NCBI GenBank assembly: GCA_903906695.1
Contig: CAIVLG010000267.1
Coordinates: 22,418 to 86,417, forward strand
Source of the DNA: an uncultured beta proteobacterium
GTDB lineage: Bacteria; Pseudomonadota; Gammaproteobacteria; Burkholderiales; Burkholderiaceae_C
Direction: 5' to 3'
Length of the DNA: 64,000 nucleotides
Each line of letters opens with the position of its first letter. Positions within the stretch are counted from its first letter, which is position 1. The notes below the pieces were generated by a model. The model was not told the DNA's origin and did not search any database. It saw only the letters and a program-made list of their open reading frames with translations. This document shows positions 41,848 to 50,562 of the stretch, one piece after another. A program made the position numbers and the translations under genes.

Positions 41848-44640
41848 TCAATGGGCTTTGTCCCAGTTGGGACCGACGCCGACCTCGGCCAGCAAGGGCA
41901 CCTTGAGATCGGCCACCCCAGCCATCAGGCGCGGAACCTCGTGCCGGACCCAGGCGATTTCTGACTCGGGCACCTCGAACACCAGCTCATCATGCACCTG
42001 CATGATCATTTTGGTACTTCGCTTTTCGTCATCCAGAACCTGCTGCACCTTGACCATGCTGAGCTTGATCAGATCGGCTGCGGTACCCTGCATGGGCGCG
42101 TTGATGGCGGCACGCTCGGCGCCGCTGCGCCGGGGCCCGTTGGGCGAGTTGATCTCGGGCAGATACAAGCGACGGCCAAACACGGTCTCGACATAGCCTT
42201 TGCTCTTGGCACTCTGGCGCGTGTGGTCCATGTAGAGCCGCACGCCCGGGTAACGCTCGAAGTAGCGCTCGATGTAATTCTTGGCGGCCGTGTTGTCGAT
42301 GTTGAGGGCGCGCGCCAGGCCGTAGGCGCTCATGCCGTAGATCAATCCAAAGTTGATGACCTTGGCATAACGGCGCTGCTCACTGGAGACCTGCGCGGTG
42401 CTGACGCCGAAGATCTCGGCGGCGGTGGCACGGTGTACATCCATGCCATCATGAAAGGCCAGCAGCAGCGCCGAGTCGCCACTGATGTGCGCCATGATGC
42501 GCAGCTCGATCTGGCTGTAGTCGGCACTCGCAATCATGCATCCTGCCGGCGCCACGAAGGCTTCGCGCACGCGGCGCCCCTCGACCGTTCGGATCGGAAT
42601 ATTTTGCAGGTTCGGGTCGTTGCTGGAGAGCCTTCCGGTCACCGCCACGGCCTGCGCGTAATGGGTGTGAACACGGCCAGTACGCGGGTGCGCCAACTGG
42701 GCCAGTTTGTCGGTGTAGGTTCCTTTCAATTTGGCCAACCCGCGGTGTTCCAGAATCTTGGCAGGCAGCGGATAGTCTTCGGCCAGTTTTTCCAGCACTT
42801 CCTCGTCGGTGCTGGGCGCGCCGGTTGCGGTCTTCTTGACCACCGGCAAGCCCAATTTGGTAAAGAAGATGTCGCCGATTTGCTTCGGGCTGCTGAGGTT
42901 GAAAGGTTGGCCGGCCAGTTCGTGCGCCTCGTGCTCCAACTGAACAATACGGCCCCCGAGTTCGTGACTTTGCACGGCCAGGGTCGCCGCGTCAATCAGC
43001 ACGCCGTTGCGCTCAATACGATAGAGCGTCTCGCTGCTGGCAATTTCAAGCTCGTAGATGAAACGCAATTTGGCATTAGCCTGCAACTGCGGCCACAGCC
43101 CCAGGTGCAAATCGAGCGTCATGTCGGAGTCTTCGCAGGAGTACTGTGCCGCCTTGGCCACATCCACCTGATCAAAGCAGATCTGGTTCACTCCCTTGCC
43201 GCACAGGTCTTCAAAGCTGATACCGCTGCGACCCAGATGACGCTCGGCAAGACTGGCCAGCCCGTGCGGCTTGTGCACTTCCAGCACATAGCTCTGCAGC
43301 ATGGTGTCGTGGGCATAGCCTTGCACTTCGATGCCGTGATTGGCAAAGACATGCCGGTCGTATTTGATGTGCTGGCCCAGCTTCTTCTTGCTGCCATCCT
43401 GCAGCCAGGGCTTGAGCCGCGCCAGGACCTCGTCGCGCGGCAATTGAAGCGGTGCATCGGGGTAGGTGTGGGCCAAGGGAATGTAGGCAGCCTCGCCCGG
43501 CTTCACGCTAACACTGACGCCAACAATCTCGGCACGCATTTCGTCCAGCGACGTCGTCTCGGTATCGATAGCCACCAGATCGGCCTGGCGGATTTTGTCC
43601 AACCACAGATCAAAAGCAAGCCAAGTCAAGACCGTCTCATAGGCCACGCTGGTAATGGAAGACGCAACGGTCGCCGGTGCATCGCCAAATAGATCAGGCT
43701 CGAATCGGTCGGTGTTTGCCTTGATCCGGGCAGGCGCAGCAGTCATGCCACTGATCGCCTTCGCCAGGCCCTTGAAACCATAACGCTCATAAAACACCAG
43801 CAAAGATGGCGTGTCCATGGAACCGACTGCGATAGAGTCCAGCGCGGGCAAGTCCGGTACCCAGCCATTCAGATCGCAGTCGGTCTTGATGGTCAGGAGC
43901 TGACGACCCAGCGGCAGCCAGTCAAGCGTCTTTCTCAGGTTCTCACCAACGGCCCCTGCAATGCTGTCGGCATGGGCTACCACCTGTTCCAGCGAACCGT
44001 ATTGCTGCAGCCACTTGGCTGCGGTCTTGGGGCCGACCTTGGGCACGCCCGGCACGTTGTCGATCACATCACCGACCAGTGTCTGAAAATCGACCATCAA
44101 ATGCGGCGGCACCCCGAACTCAGCCTCGACCCCGGCGACATCGCGCCGTTTGCCGTTCATGGTGTCGATGATGGTGATATGGGCATCGACCAGTTGCGCC
44201 AGGTCCTTATCGCCACTGCTCACAATGACCTCGATGCCCTGTCTGGCAGCCGTCTGCGCCAGCGTGCCGATCACATCGTCGGCCTCCACGCCGGGCACAG
44301 CCAGCACCTTCCAGCCCATCAGGTGCACCACCTCATGAATCGGCTCGATCTGGGCGCGCAAGTCATCGGGCATCGGCGAGCGATGTGCCTTGTACTGTGG
44401 GTACAGATCGTCCCGAAAGGTCGGCCCTTTGGCGTCAAACACACAGGCCGCAAAATCAGCGGGAAATTCTTTGCGCAGACTTTGCAGCATGTTGATCATG
44501 CCGCGAATGGCGCCGGTGGGTGCGCTGGCAGCATCACCGGGCACGGCGCGCAAGTCCGGCATGGCGTGAAAGGCGCGATACAGATAGCTTGATCCGTCAA
44601 CCAGAAGCAGGCATTTTCGTGATGGGAGGGCGTCATTCAT
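41848..44640 (-). CDS. polA: DNA polymerase I
   Basis: A 930-residue protein. The 5'-3' exonuclease domain has 'LLLVDGSSYLYRAFHAMPDL' and 'PGVEADDVIGTLA'. The 3'-5' proofreading domain has 'LVAIDTETTSLDEM' (D-x-E). In the second exonuclease motif the usual Asn is His in 'GQHIKYDRHVFAN'. The polymerase domain has 'ASADYSQIELRIMAHIS' and 'MIMQVHDELVFEV'. It fills gaps in repair and Okazaki fragment processing. The gene ends 31 bases from tRNA-Arg. Confidence 0.97.
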   Translation of the reverse strand: MNDALPSRKCLLLVDGSSYLYRAFHAMPDLRAVPGDAASAPTGAIRGMINMLQSLRKEFPADFAACVFDAKGPTFRDDLYPQYKAHRSPMPDDLRAQIEPIHEVVHLMGWKVLAVPGVEADDVIGTLAQTAARQGIEVIVSSGDKDLAQLVDAHITIIDTMNGKRRDVAGVEAEFGVPPHLMVDFQTLVGDVIDNVPGVPKVGPKTAAKWLQQYGSLEQVVAHADSIAGAVGENLRKTLDWLPLGRQLLTIKTDCDLNGWVPDLPALDSIAVGSMDTPSLLVFYERYGFKGLAKAISGMTAAPARIKANTDRFEPDLFGDAPATVASSITSVAYETVLTWLAFDLWLDKIRQADLVAIDTETTSLDEMRAEIVGVSVSVKPGEAAYIPLAHTYPDAPLQLPRDEVLARLKPWLQDGSKKKLGQHIKYDRHVFANHGIEVQGYAHDTMLQSYVLEVHKPHGLASLAERHLGRSGISFEDLCGKGVNQICFDQVDVAKAAQYSCEDSDMTLDLHLGLWPQLQANAKLRFIYELEIASSETLYRIERNGVLIDAATLAVQSHELGGRIVQLEHEAHELAGQPFNLSSPKQIGDIFFTKLGLPVVKKTATGAPSTDEEVLEKLAEDYPLPAKILEHRGLAKLKGTYTDKLAQLAHPRTGRVHTHYAQAVAVTGRLSSNDPNLQNIPIRTVEGRRVREAFVAPAGCMIASADYSQIELRIMAHISGDSALLLAFHDGMDVHRATAAEIFGVSTAQVSSEQRRYAKVINFGLIYGMSAYGLARALNIDNTAAKNYIERYFERYPGVRLYMDHTRQSAKSKGYVETVFGRRLYLPEINSPNGPRRSGAERAAINAPMQGTAADLIKLSMVKVQQVLDDEKRSTKMIMQVHDELVFEVPESEIAWVRHEVPRLMAGVADLKVPLLAEVGVGPNWDKAH

Positions 44641-44692
44641 GGCGCCATTTTGCCTGCTGCCAGCGCCGAGTATGTGGTTCTACAATCGTGCC

Positions 44693-44989
44693 ATGCGATC
44701 CGCCCTGCTTTTTGCCCTGTCAATTCTTTGCATCGGCGTCTGCCGGGGCGAGTCGCCGGCGCCAGCGCCGACCCCGCCCGATTTGAGAGATTTGCCGGCC
44801 CCGGCGAGCGCCAAGGTGGTCGAGCAGCGCACCGAGCGGATTCACGTTGAAGACGTCGGCGCGAGCATCGATGAATTGCGTGTTGGCGGGGAGACCCGTA
44901 GCATCACAGTGCAACCCAAGGGAGGCCTGCCCGCCTACGAAGTTTCGCCCGCCAGTGGCGAGCGCAATTGGAAGTTTCTGAGTTTTTGA
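44693..44989 (+). CDS. DUF2782 domain protein, probably periplasmic
   Basis: A 98-residue protein with a signal peptide ('ALLFALSILCIGVCRG') and a C-terminal DUF2782 region ending 'KGGLPAYEVSPASGERNWKF'. The function is unknown. The ATG at 44693 gives a proper signal sequence; an upstream in-frame start at 44639 does not. The next gene, thrB, starts 3 bases after its stop, and this pairing is common in betaproteobacteria. Confidence 0.8.
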   Translation: MRSALLFALSILCIGVCRGESPAPAPTPPDLRDLPAPASAKVVEQRTERIHVEDVGASIDELRVGGETRSITVQPKGGLPAYEVSPASGERNWKFLSF

Positions 44990-44992
44990 GCG

Positions 44993-45988
44993 ATGGCGGT
45001 TTACACAGAAGTCTCGACCGAAGAGGTCCGCGCCCTGCTGCGACAACTCAAGCTCGGCGAACTCAAAGACATGCAGGGCTGTGCCGGTGGTATCGAGAAC
45101 ACCAATTACTTTGTCAGCACGCAACAAGACGGCGCCGTCCGCGACTATGTTCTGACGCTTTTTGAGCGGCTGAGCTTTCAGCAGTTGCCGTTTTACCTGC
45201 GCCTGATGAAACACCTGGCGCAACGCGGCATCCCGGTGCCCGATCCGAGCGCCAACGCGCAGGGCGAGTTGATCTTCGAGATCAAGGGCAAACCGGCTGC
45301 CGTGGTAGACAGATTGCGCGGCAAGAGCGAGCAGGCGCCGACAGCGGCACACTGTGCGGCCGTCGGGACCATGCTCGCCAGAATGCATTTGGCGGGCGCC
45401 GATTTCCCCTTGTCCCAGCCGCATTTGCGCGGCCTTGCCTGGTGGATAGAAACAGCGCCAGTGGTGCTGCCGCACCTCGACGCCCGCCAGGCGGCGCTGA
45501 TGCGCGGTGAACTCGATCACCAGCAGAGCATCGCAAGTTCAGCCGCCTATGCGGCCTTGCCGCGCGGCCCGATTCACGCCGACCTGTTTCGAGACAACGT
45601 CATGTTTGAAGAGGACCGGGGTCAAATCCGTTTAAGCGGCTTCTTCGATTTTTACTTCGCCGGTGTTGACAGCTGGCTTTTTGACATTGCAGTCTGCATG
45701 AACGACTGGTGCGTTGACCTTCAGAACGGTGCCCACAACCAGCAACACGCCCGCAGTCTGTTGACAGCCTACAGCGCTGAACGCCCTTTGACCACGCCGG
45801 AGTCCGAGCTGTTGCCCGCCATGCTGCGCGCGGCGGCTTTGCGCTTCTGGATTTCGCGCTTGTGGGACTACCACCAGCCACGCGCCGCCCATCTGCTCAA
45901 GGCGCACGACCCGCAGCACTTCGAGCGCATTCTGCAGCAGCGCATTGATCATCCGCTCGTCATTGGCACACTGCAGCCCCAACCATGA
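44993..45988 (+). CDS. thrB: Homoserine kinase (APH-fold, type II)
   Basis: A 331-residue kinase of the aminoglycoside-phosphotransferase fold that makes O-phosphohomoserine for threonine. The catalytic loop is 'LPRGPIHADLFRDNVMF' and the metal-binding Asp is in 'LSGFFDFYFAGVDSW'. It is unrelated to the GHMP-type ThrB of E. coli. It overlaps the next gene by 4 bases. Confidence 0.93.
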   Translation: MAVYTEVSTEEVRALLRQLKLGELKDMQGCAGGIENTNYFVSTQQDGAVRDYVLTLFERLSFQQLPFYLRLMKHLAQRGIPVPDPSANAQGELIFEIKGKPAAVVDRLRGKSEQAPTAAHCAAVGTMLARMHLAGADFPLSQPHLRGLAWWIETAPVVLPHLDARQAALMRGELDHQQSIASSAAYAALPRGPIHADLFRDNVMFEEDRGQIRLSGFFDFYFAGVDSWLFDIAVCMNDWCVDLQNGAHNQQHARSLLTAYSAERPLTTPESELLPAMLRAAALRFWISRLWDYHQPRAAHLLKAHDPQHFERILQQRIDHPLVIGTLQPQP

Positions 45989-46752
45989 AATTGAACATCA
46001 TTGCGGCGCGCACCGGCATCTCGTGGGTCAAGCTCGGCATTCGCACGTTCTTCAGGCAGCCACTGGCGCTGGCGGGTCTGTTCTTCATGTTCATGGCGCT
46101 GATGACGCTTGCCAGTCAAATTCCATTCATTGGTTTCGTGCTCGCCATGGCGCTGTTGCCGGCGGCCACGCTCGGACTGATGGTTGCCACGCGCGAGGCG
46201 ACCGACGGCCGTTTTCCGATGCCGGTGGTCTTGCTGGCAGCTTTCCGTGCCGGACGCCAGCAGGCGCGCGCCATGCTGGTGCTGGGTGCTCTCTATGCGT
46301 TGGGCTTTCTTGCCGCCATCGCTCTGTCCTACCTGGTCGATGGTGGCGACTTTGCCCGCGTCTATTTAGGTGGCGCCACGCCAACCCGCGAAATGATGAT
46401 GGAGCCTGCCTTTCAGGGTGCAATGTGGGTCTTCATCGGCCTGCATCTGCCCTTGTCGCTGATGTTCTGGCATGCGCCGGCGCTGGTGCACTGGCACGGT
46501 TTTCCGCCCCTCAAGAGTCTGTTCTACAGCCTCATGGCGTGCCTGCGCAATTTCTGGGCCTACGCGGTTTTCGGCTTGATGTGGATGGCCGTTCTGGTGC
46601 TGATCGTAGCCGGCGTCAGCACGGTGGGCGCGCTGCTGGATCAGCCCGGCCTGGCCGGTGACCTCCTGTTTCCCGCGCTGCTGCTGCTGGCTTCGATGTT
46701 CTTCAGCTCGCTCTATTTCACATTTCGAGACACTTTCGAGCAGTCGCCATAG
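45985..46752 (+). CDS. BPSS1780-type membrane protein
   Basis: A 255-residue integral membrane protein with about six hydrophobic segments, for example 'LALAGLFFMFMALMTLASQI' and 'MLVLGALYALGFLAAIALSY'. The start 'ARTGISWVKLGIRTFFRQP' matches the BPSS1780 family known from Burkholderiales. Function unknown. It is translationally coupled to thrB and ends 15 bases before a convergent TPR gene. Confidence 0.85.
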   Translation: MKLNIIAARTGISWVKLGIRTFFRQPLALAGLFFMFMALMTLASQIPFIGFVLAMALLPAATLGLMVATREATDGRFPMPVVLLAAFRAGRQQARAMLVLGALYALGFLAAIALSYLVDGGDFARVYLGGATPTREMMMEPAFQGAMWVFIGLHLPLSLMFWHAPALVHWHGFPPLKSLFYSLMACLRNFWAYAVFGLMWMAVLVLIVAGVSTVGALLDQPGLAGDLLFPALLLLASMFFSSLYFTFRDTFEQSP

Positions 46753-46767
46753 GCCACAGCCCGGACT

Positions 46768-48087
46768 TCACGGGTGCTTCAGGTACAACTGCCAGTATCT
46801 GACGCAGTCATCGAAGCCGACCGGCTCGGTCTTGCCTGCAAGGGCGCCCAGCAATTCTGTCGCCTTGTTGCGCTGATCGAGCTTGGCGTACGCCGCCACC
46901 AGGCGCAACTTGAGCAGGTCACTGTTGCGCGCAATGCCTTTGGCCAGCGCCTGCTCCATCTGGGCGACGCCACGCTCGGCCTGGCCCAACTGAAACAGAT
47001 TGAAGCCGTAGTTGAACATGGCCAGACCGTCGGGCAGGTTCTTGGCGCGCGCCACATCCTTCTCCAAAGTGTTCCGGTCTTCTGCGGCCGACTTGCTGGC
47101 CTTGTCGGTAAGACGCTTCAATTCGATCGCCTTGTCGCTTGCCACCAGCACACCTGCTGCATAGCCCTGCTCCAGCAGCTTGTTGGCCTCAATCGCAGAA
47201 CCTTCCTGCAAAGCCAGCGCCGCCATCTCGGTGTAATCAGTTTCATCGCTCAGCCCGACGCTGGCCAGCTGCAGCCGAAAAACGTCCAGTTGAAGACGGT
47301 TTGACAAGCCGGGCCGGGCCCACAGGCGTGCCATCAGCGTTCGCCAATTGGCCTGACTGGGGTAGTACGACACCAGGGATTCAACGGCCCGGGTATAGCC
47401 AGCCGGGTCTTTCGTGCGGCCGCGCGAATCGGCCAGCAATTTGAGCTGCATCTCAGTGGGCACCTTGCCGGCTGATGTCGCATTGCCGATCTCAATTTCA
47501 AATGCCTTGGCTGCATTGGCATAGTCTGCGTTGAGGTAATAGCTTTGAGCCAGCACCGTCCGCAACGCTGGATTGTCACCCCCAGCCTGCTGGTACTTGG
47601 CAATCCACTCAATCGTCTTGCCGTAGTTCTTGGCGTTGTAGTACAGCGCCACGATCGCCTGCAGGCGTGCCACTTTGTCGGCCTGCTTCAGCCACGGTCC
47701 CTGGCTCGCCAATTCATATTGCTGTGCGGCCAGATCGGCGTCGCCCAGAGCGGACGCCAAAGCACCTTTGAGCAGCGCCAGAACATGCAGTTCGTACGGC
47801 GTCTTGTTGGTCACGGCCTCGGCCGCACTGATCCTGTCGGCAGCGTCCTTGGTATTCTTTTCGCCGATCAGGCGCTGCGCATCAAGCAAGGGATTGCCAA
47901 TCTCCGGTCGAACCGTGGGCCCGGCCTCGCCCGCAGCCGCGGAGCTGGCGCTGGCGGGGCCGGAAGCGCCCCGCTGCGCGGCTGTCGCCGACTGCGCATC
48001 CTGGGCATTTGCGGGTTGCATCAGCGTCATGGCGAGCAGCGCGCTGCACGCCAGCAGCCGGCACGGGCTCGTATTTGCTTCAATCAT
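46768..48087 (-). CDS. Exported tetratricopeptide-repeat protein
   Basis: A 439-residue protein with signal peptide ('LLACSALLAMTLMQPANAQ') followed by an Ala/Ser-rich linker (residues 30-60) and TPR-like helical repeats. Repeat-like stretches are 'ALGDADLAAQQYELASQGPW', 'NADYANAAKAFEIEIGNA' and 'FQLGQAERGVAQMEQALAKG'. ATG 48087 is chosen because GGAG stands 6 bases before it; ATG 48093 is too close. The function is unknown; TPR proteins of the envelope usually scaffold complexes. 36 bases downstream of uvrD. Confidence 0.75.
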   Translation of the reverse strand: MIEANTSPCRLLACSALLAMTLMQPANAQDAQSATAAQRGASGPASASSAAAGEAGPTVRPEIGNPLLDAQRLIGEKNTKDAADRISAAEAVTNKTPYELHVLALLKGALASALGDADLAAQQYELASQGPWLKQADKVARLQAIVALYYNAKNYGKTIEWIAKYQQAGGDNPALRTVLAQSYYLNADYANAAKAFEIEIGNATSAGKVPTEMQLKLLADSRGRTKDPAGYTRAVESLVSYYPSQANWRTLMARLWARPGLSNRLQLDVFRLQLASVGLSDETDYTEMAALALQEGSAIEANKLLEQGYAAGVLVASDKAIELKRLTDKASKSAAEDRNTLEKDVARAKNLPDGLAMFNYGFNLFQLGQAERGVAQMEQALAKGIARNSDLLKLRLVAAYAKLDQRNKATELLGALAGKTEPVGFDDCVRYWQLYLKHP

Positions 48088-48123
48088 CTTCATCTCCAAT
48101 CAAATCTGAGCTCGCTTGCGCCA

Positions 48124-50529
48124 TCACGGAATCAGCGTCAGCTTGGCCACGCTCAGAGCCAGCCACTTGACACCATGGCGCGGGAAGTTGATCTGCGCGC
48201 GGGCATCATCGCCGCTGCCCTCCAAGGCCATCACTGTGCCTTCACCAAACTTGGCATGAAATACCTTCGCCCCCAAACGCAAACCATGGCTTGAGGCGGT
48301 ACTGCGTTGCAGCACCGGTGGCCCCAAAGAAGCGGGAGAGGCGTTGCCGAAGGTTCCGAATTCAAAACCTCGATCCAACTTCCTTGGCGTAATCCACTTC
48401 AATGCCGACTCAGGCAGCTCATCGAAAAATCGACTTTTCAGGTTGTAGCGGGTCTGACCGTGCAACATCCGGGTTTGTGAGTGGCTCAGGTAGAGACGCT
48501 TGCGAGCCCGTGTGATCGCCACGTACATCAGGCGGCGTTCCTCTTCCAGCCCATCGCGATCGCTCATCGAGTTCTCGTGCGGAAACAGTCCTTCTTCAAT
48601 GCCGGTGATGAAGACACAGTCAAACTCCAGCCCCTTGCTGGAATGCACCGTCATCAGCTGAATGGCATCCTGCCCGGCCTGCGCCTGGTTGTCACCGGCC
48701 TCCAAGGCGGCGTGGGCCAGAAAGGCAGCCAATGGCGACAGGGTTTCACCGGTTTCAAGGTCGGGCGCGAGTTCGTCCACCGGCAGCGCCACAGCATCAC
48801 GACCGAAACCCTCCATGGAGACAAAGCTCTCTGCCGCATTGACCAGCTCTTCAAGGTTTTCAACACGGTCAGCGCCTTCTCGGTCGGCCTTGTAATGCTC
48901 AACCAGCCCGCTGTGCTCAAGCACCAGTTCGATGATTTCGCGCAGGCTCAACCCCTGCGTCTGCTCGCGCAGAACTTGTATCTTGGCCAGAAAAGCGCCG
49001 ATGTTGGCACCCGCCTTGCCACCGAGGCCGGCGACGGCCTCACTCAATGAACAGGCCGAGGCGCGCGCCGCGTCCTGCAACTGCTCCAGGCTGCGCAGGC
49101 CAATGCCGCGCGCCGGAAAATTCACCACGCGCAGAAAACTGGTGTCGTCCTGCGGGTTTTCCAGCAGGCGCAAGTAGGCCAGCGCATTCTTGATTTCGGC
49201 ACGCTCAAAAAAACGCAAACCACCATACACCTTGTAGGGCATCGCGGCATTGAACAAGGCCGTCTCCAGCACCCGGCTTTGTGCGTTGCTGCGGTACAGC
49301 ACGCCAATTTCTTTCCGTGGGTAGCCGGCCCCCGCGCTTGCCACTTCGTGTGCTTCGCTGTACAGACCGCTTCCAGAGTCAGCGGCTCTTCGCCCCGTCC
49401 CAGCCTGCGCAGGCAAGCTCGGAGCCGCGGGGCTCAGCCCCGAGGGGGCGTGGCCTTGCTTGGGGCGGCCCGGCGCGGCGGCCCCCACGAGCTCACGTAT
49501 TTCATCGACCAGCCACTGCGCCTCTGCGAAATCGCTGGGAGCTTCGAACACCCGCACCGGCTCGCCCGGTCCCTGGCTGGTGCGCAAATTCTTGCCCAGC
49601 CTCTTGTTGTTGTGCCCAATCAATTCGTTGGCCGAGTCCAGGATATTGCTGCCGCTGCGGTAGTTCTCCTCGAGCTTGATCTGATGAAGCACCTTGAACT
49701 CGCGCACAAAATCAGCCATGTTGCCGACGCGAGCGCCGCGAAAGGCATAAATGCTCTGATCGTCATCGCCCACCGCCATCACGCAAGCGGTCCCCGCCAA
49801 CATTTTGATCCAGGCATATTGCAGCTTGTTGGTGTCCTGAAATTCGTCAATCAGGATGTGCCGGAAGCGGCGCTGATAGTGCTCGCGCACCGGATCGTTG
49901 TCACGCAGTAATTCATAGCTGCGCAACATCAGTTCGGCAAAATCGACGACGCCCTCGCGCTGGCATTGCTCCTCATACAACTGATAGATTTCGATCTTCT
50001 TGCGCGTTTCCTCGTCACGCACATCGACCATATTGGGCCGCAGGCCCTCTTCCTTGCAGCCCCCGATAAACCACTGCATCTGCTTCGGAGGAAAACGCTC
50101 GTCGTCCAGATTGAACTGCTTGTACAAGCGCTTGATCGCAGAGAGCTGGTCTTGCGTATCGAGAATCTGGAAACTCTGCGGCAGATTGGCCAGCTTATAG
50201 TGCGCGCGCAGGAATCGATTGCACAAACCGTGAAAAGTGCCAATCCACATGCCACGCACATTGAGCGGCAACATGCTGCCAAGGCGGGTCATCATCTCCC
50301 GCGCCGCCTTGTTGGTGAAAGTGACTGCCAGGACGCCGCCCGCAGAGACCTGTCCGGTCTGCAGCAACCAGGCAATGCGCGTCGTCAGGACACGGGTCTT
50401 GCCCGATCCGGCACCGGCCAGAATCAGCGCATGCTCGGGTGGCAAAGTGACAGCGTCGCGCTGCTCGGTATTGAGCCCCAGCAACAGCGGGGATTGCTGG
50501 ACGTCGTGGCTTGCAGTATCTGAGAACAT
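48124..50529 (-). CDS. uvrD: DNA helicase II (UvrD)
   Basis: An 801-residue SF1 helicase for nucleotide excision and mismatch repair. Walker A is 'ILAGAGSGKTRVLTTR', followed by 'LAVTFTNKAAREMMTRLG', 'ILIDEFQDTNKLQYAW', 'VGDDDQSIYAFRGA', 'LEENYRSGSNIL' and 'LMTVHSSKGLEFDCVF'. The C-terminal tail has the Tudor-like 'GAKVFHAKFGEGTVMALEG'. About 50 extra residues are inserted between 'WLVDEIRELV' and 'RKEIGVLYRSNAQ'; their DNA is palindromic and GC-rich. Confidence 0.96.
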   Translation of the reverse strand: MFSDTASHDVQQSPLLLGLNTEQRDAVTLPPEHALILAGAGSGKTRVLTTRIAWLLQTGQVSAGGVLAVTFTNKAAREMMTRLGSMLPLNVRGMWIGTFHGLCNRFLRAHYKLANLPQSFQILDTQDQLSAIKRLYKQFNLDDERFPPKQMQWFIGGCKEEGLRPNMVDVRDEETRKKIEIYQLYEEQCQREGVVDFAELMLRSYELLRDNDPVREHYQRRFRHILIDEFQDTNKLQYAWIKMLAGTACVMAVGDDDQSIYAFRGARVGNMADFVREFKVLHQIKLEENYRSGSNILDSANELIGHNNKRLGKNLRTSQGPGEPVRVFEAPSDFAEAQWLVDEIRELVGAAAPGRPKQGHAPSGLSPAAPSLPAQAGTGRRAADSGSGLYSEAHEVASAGAGYPRKEIGVLYRSNAQSRVLETALFNAAMPYKVYGGLRFFERAEIKNALAYLRLLENPQDDTSFLRVVNFPARGIGLRSLEQLQDAARASACSLSEAVAGLGGKAGANIGAFLAKIQVLREQTQGLSLREIIELVLEHSGLVEHYKADREGADRVENLEELVNAAESFVSMEGFGRDAVALPVDELAPDLETGETLSPLAAFLAHAALEAGDNQAQAGQDAIQLMTVHSSKGLEFDCVFITGIEEGLFPHENSMSDRDGLEEERRLMYVAITRARKRLYLSHSQTRMLHGQTRYNLKSRFFDELPESALKWITPRKLDRGFEFGTFGNASPASLGPPVLQRSTASSHGLRLGAKVFHAKFGEGTVMALEGSGDDARAQINFPRHGVKWLALSVAKLTLIP
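49310..49495. repeat. GC-rich palindromic in-frame insertion inside uvrD
   Basis: This segment encodes a low-complexity Pro/Ala/Gly stretch ('APSGLSPAAPSLPAQAG') in the middle of the helicase, where other UvrD proteins have a short linker. The DNA holds the perfect hairpin CGGGGCT-C-AGCCCCG (49428-49442) and the palindrome CCTGCGCAGG (49404-49413). The frame is maintained. Boundaries are estimated. Confidence 0.55.
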
Positions 50530-50562
50530 CGTGGCATTGTAGAAAGCCCGTCACGTCGCAAG

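Noticed and set aside
41992-43692. 566-codon open frame on the plus strand
   Set aside because: Antisense to polA, whose protein motifs are clear; composition typical of a shadow frame.
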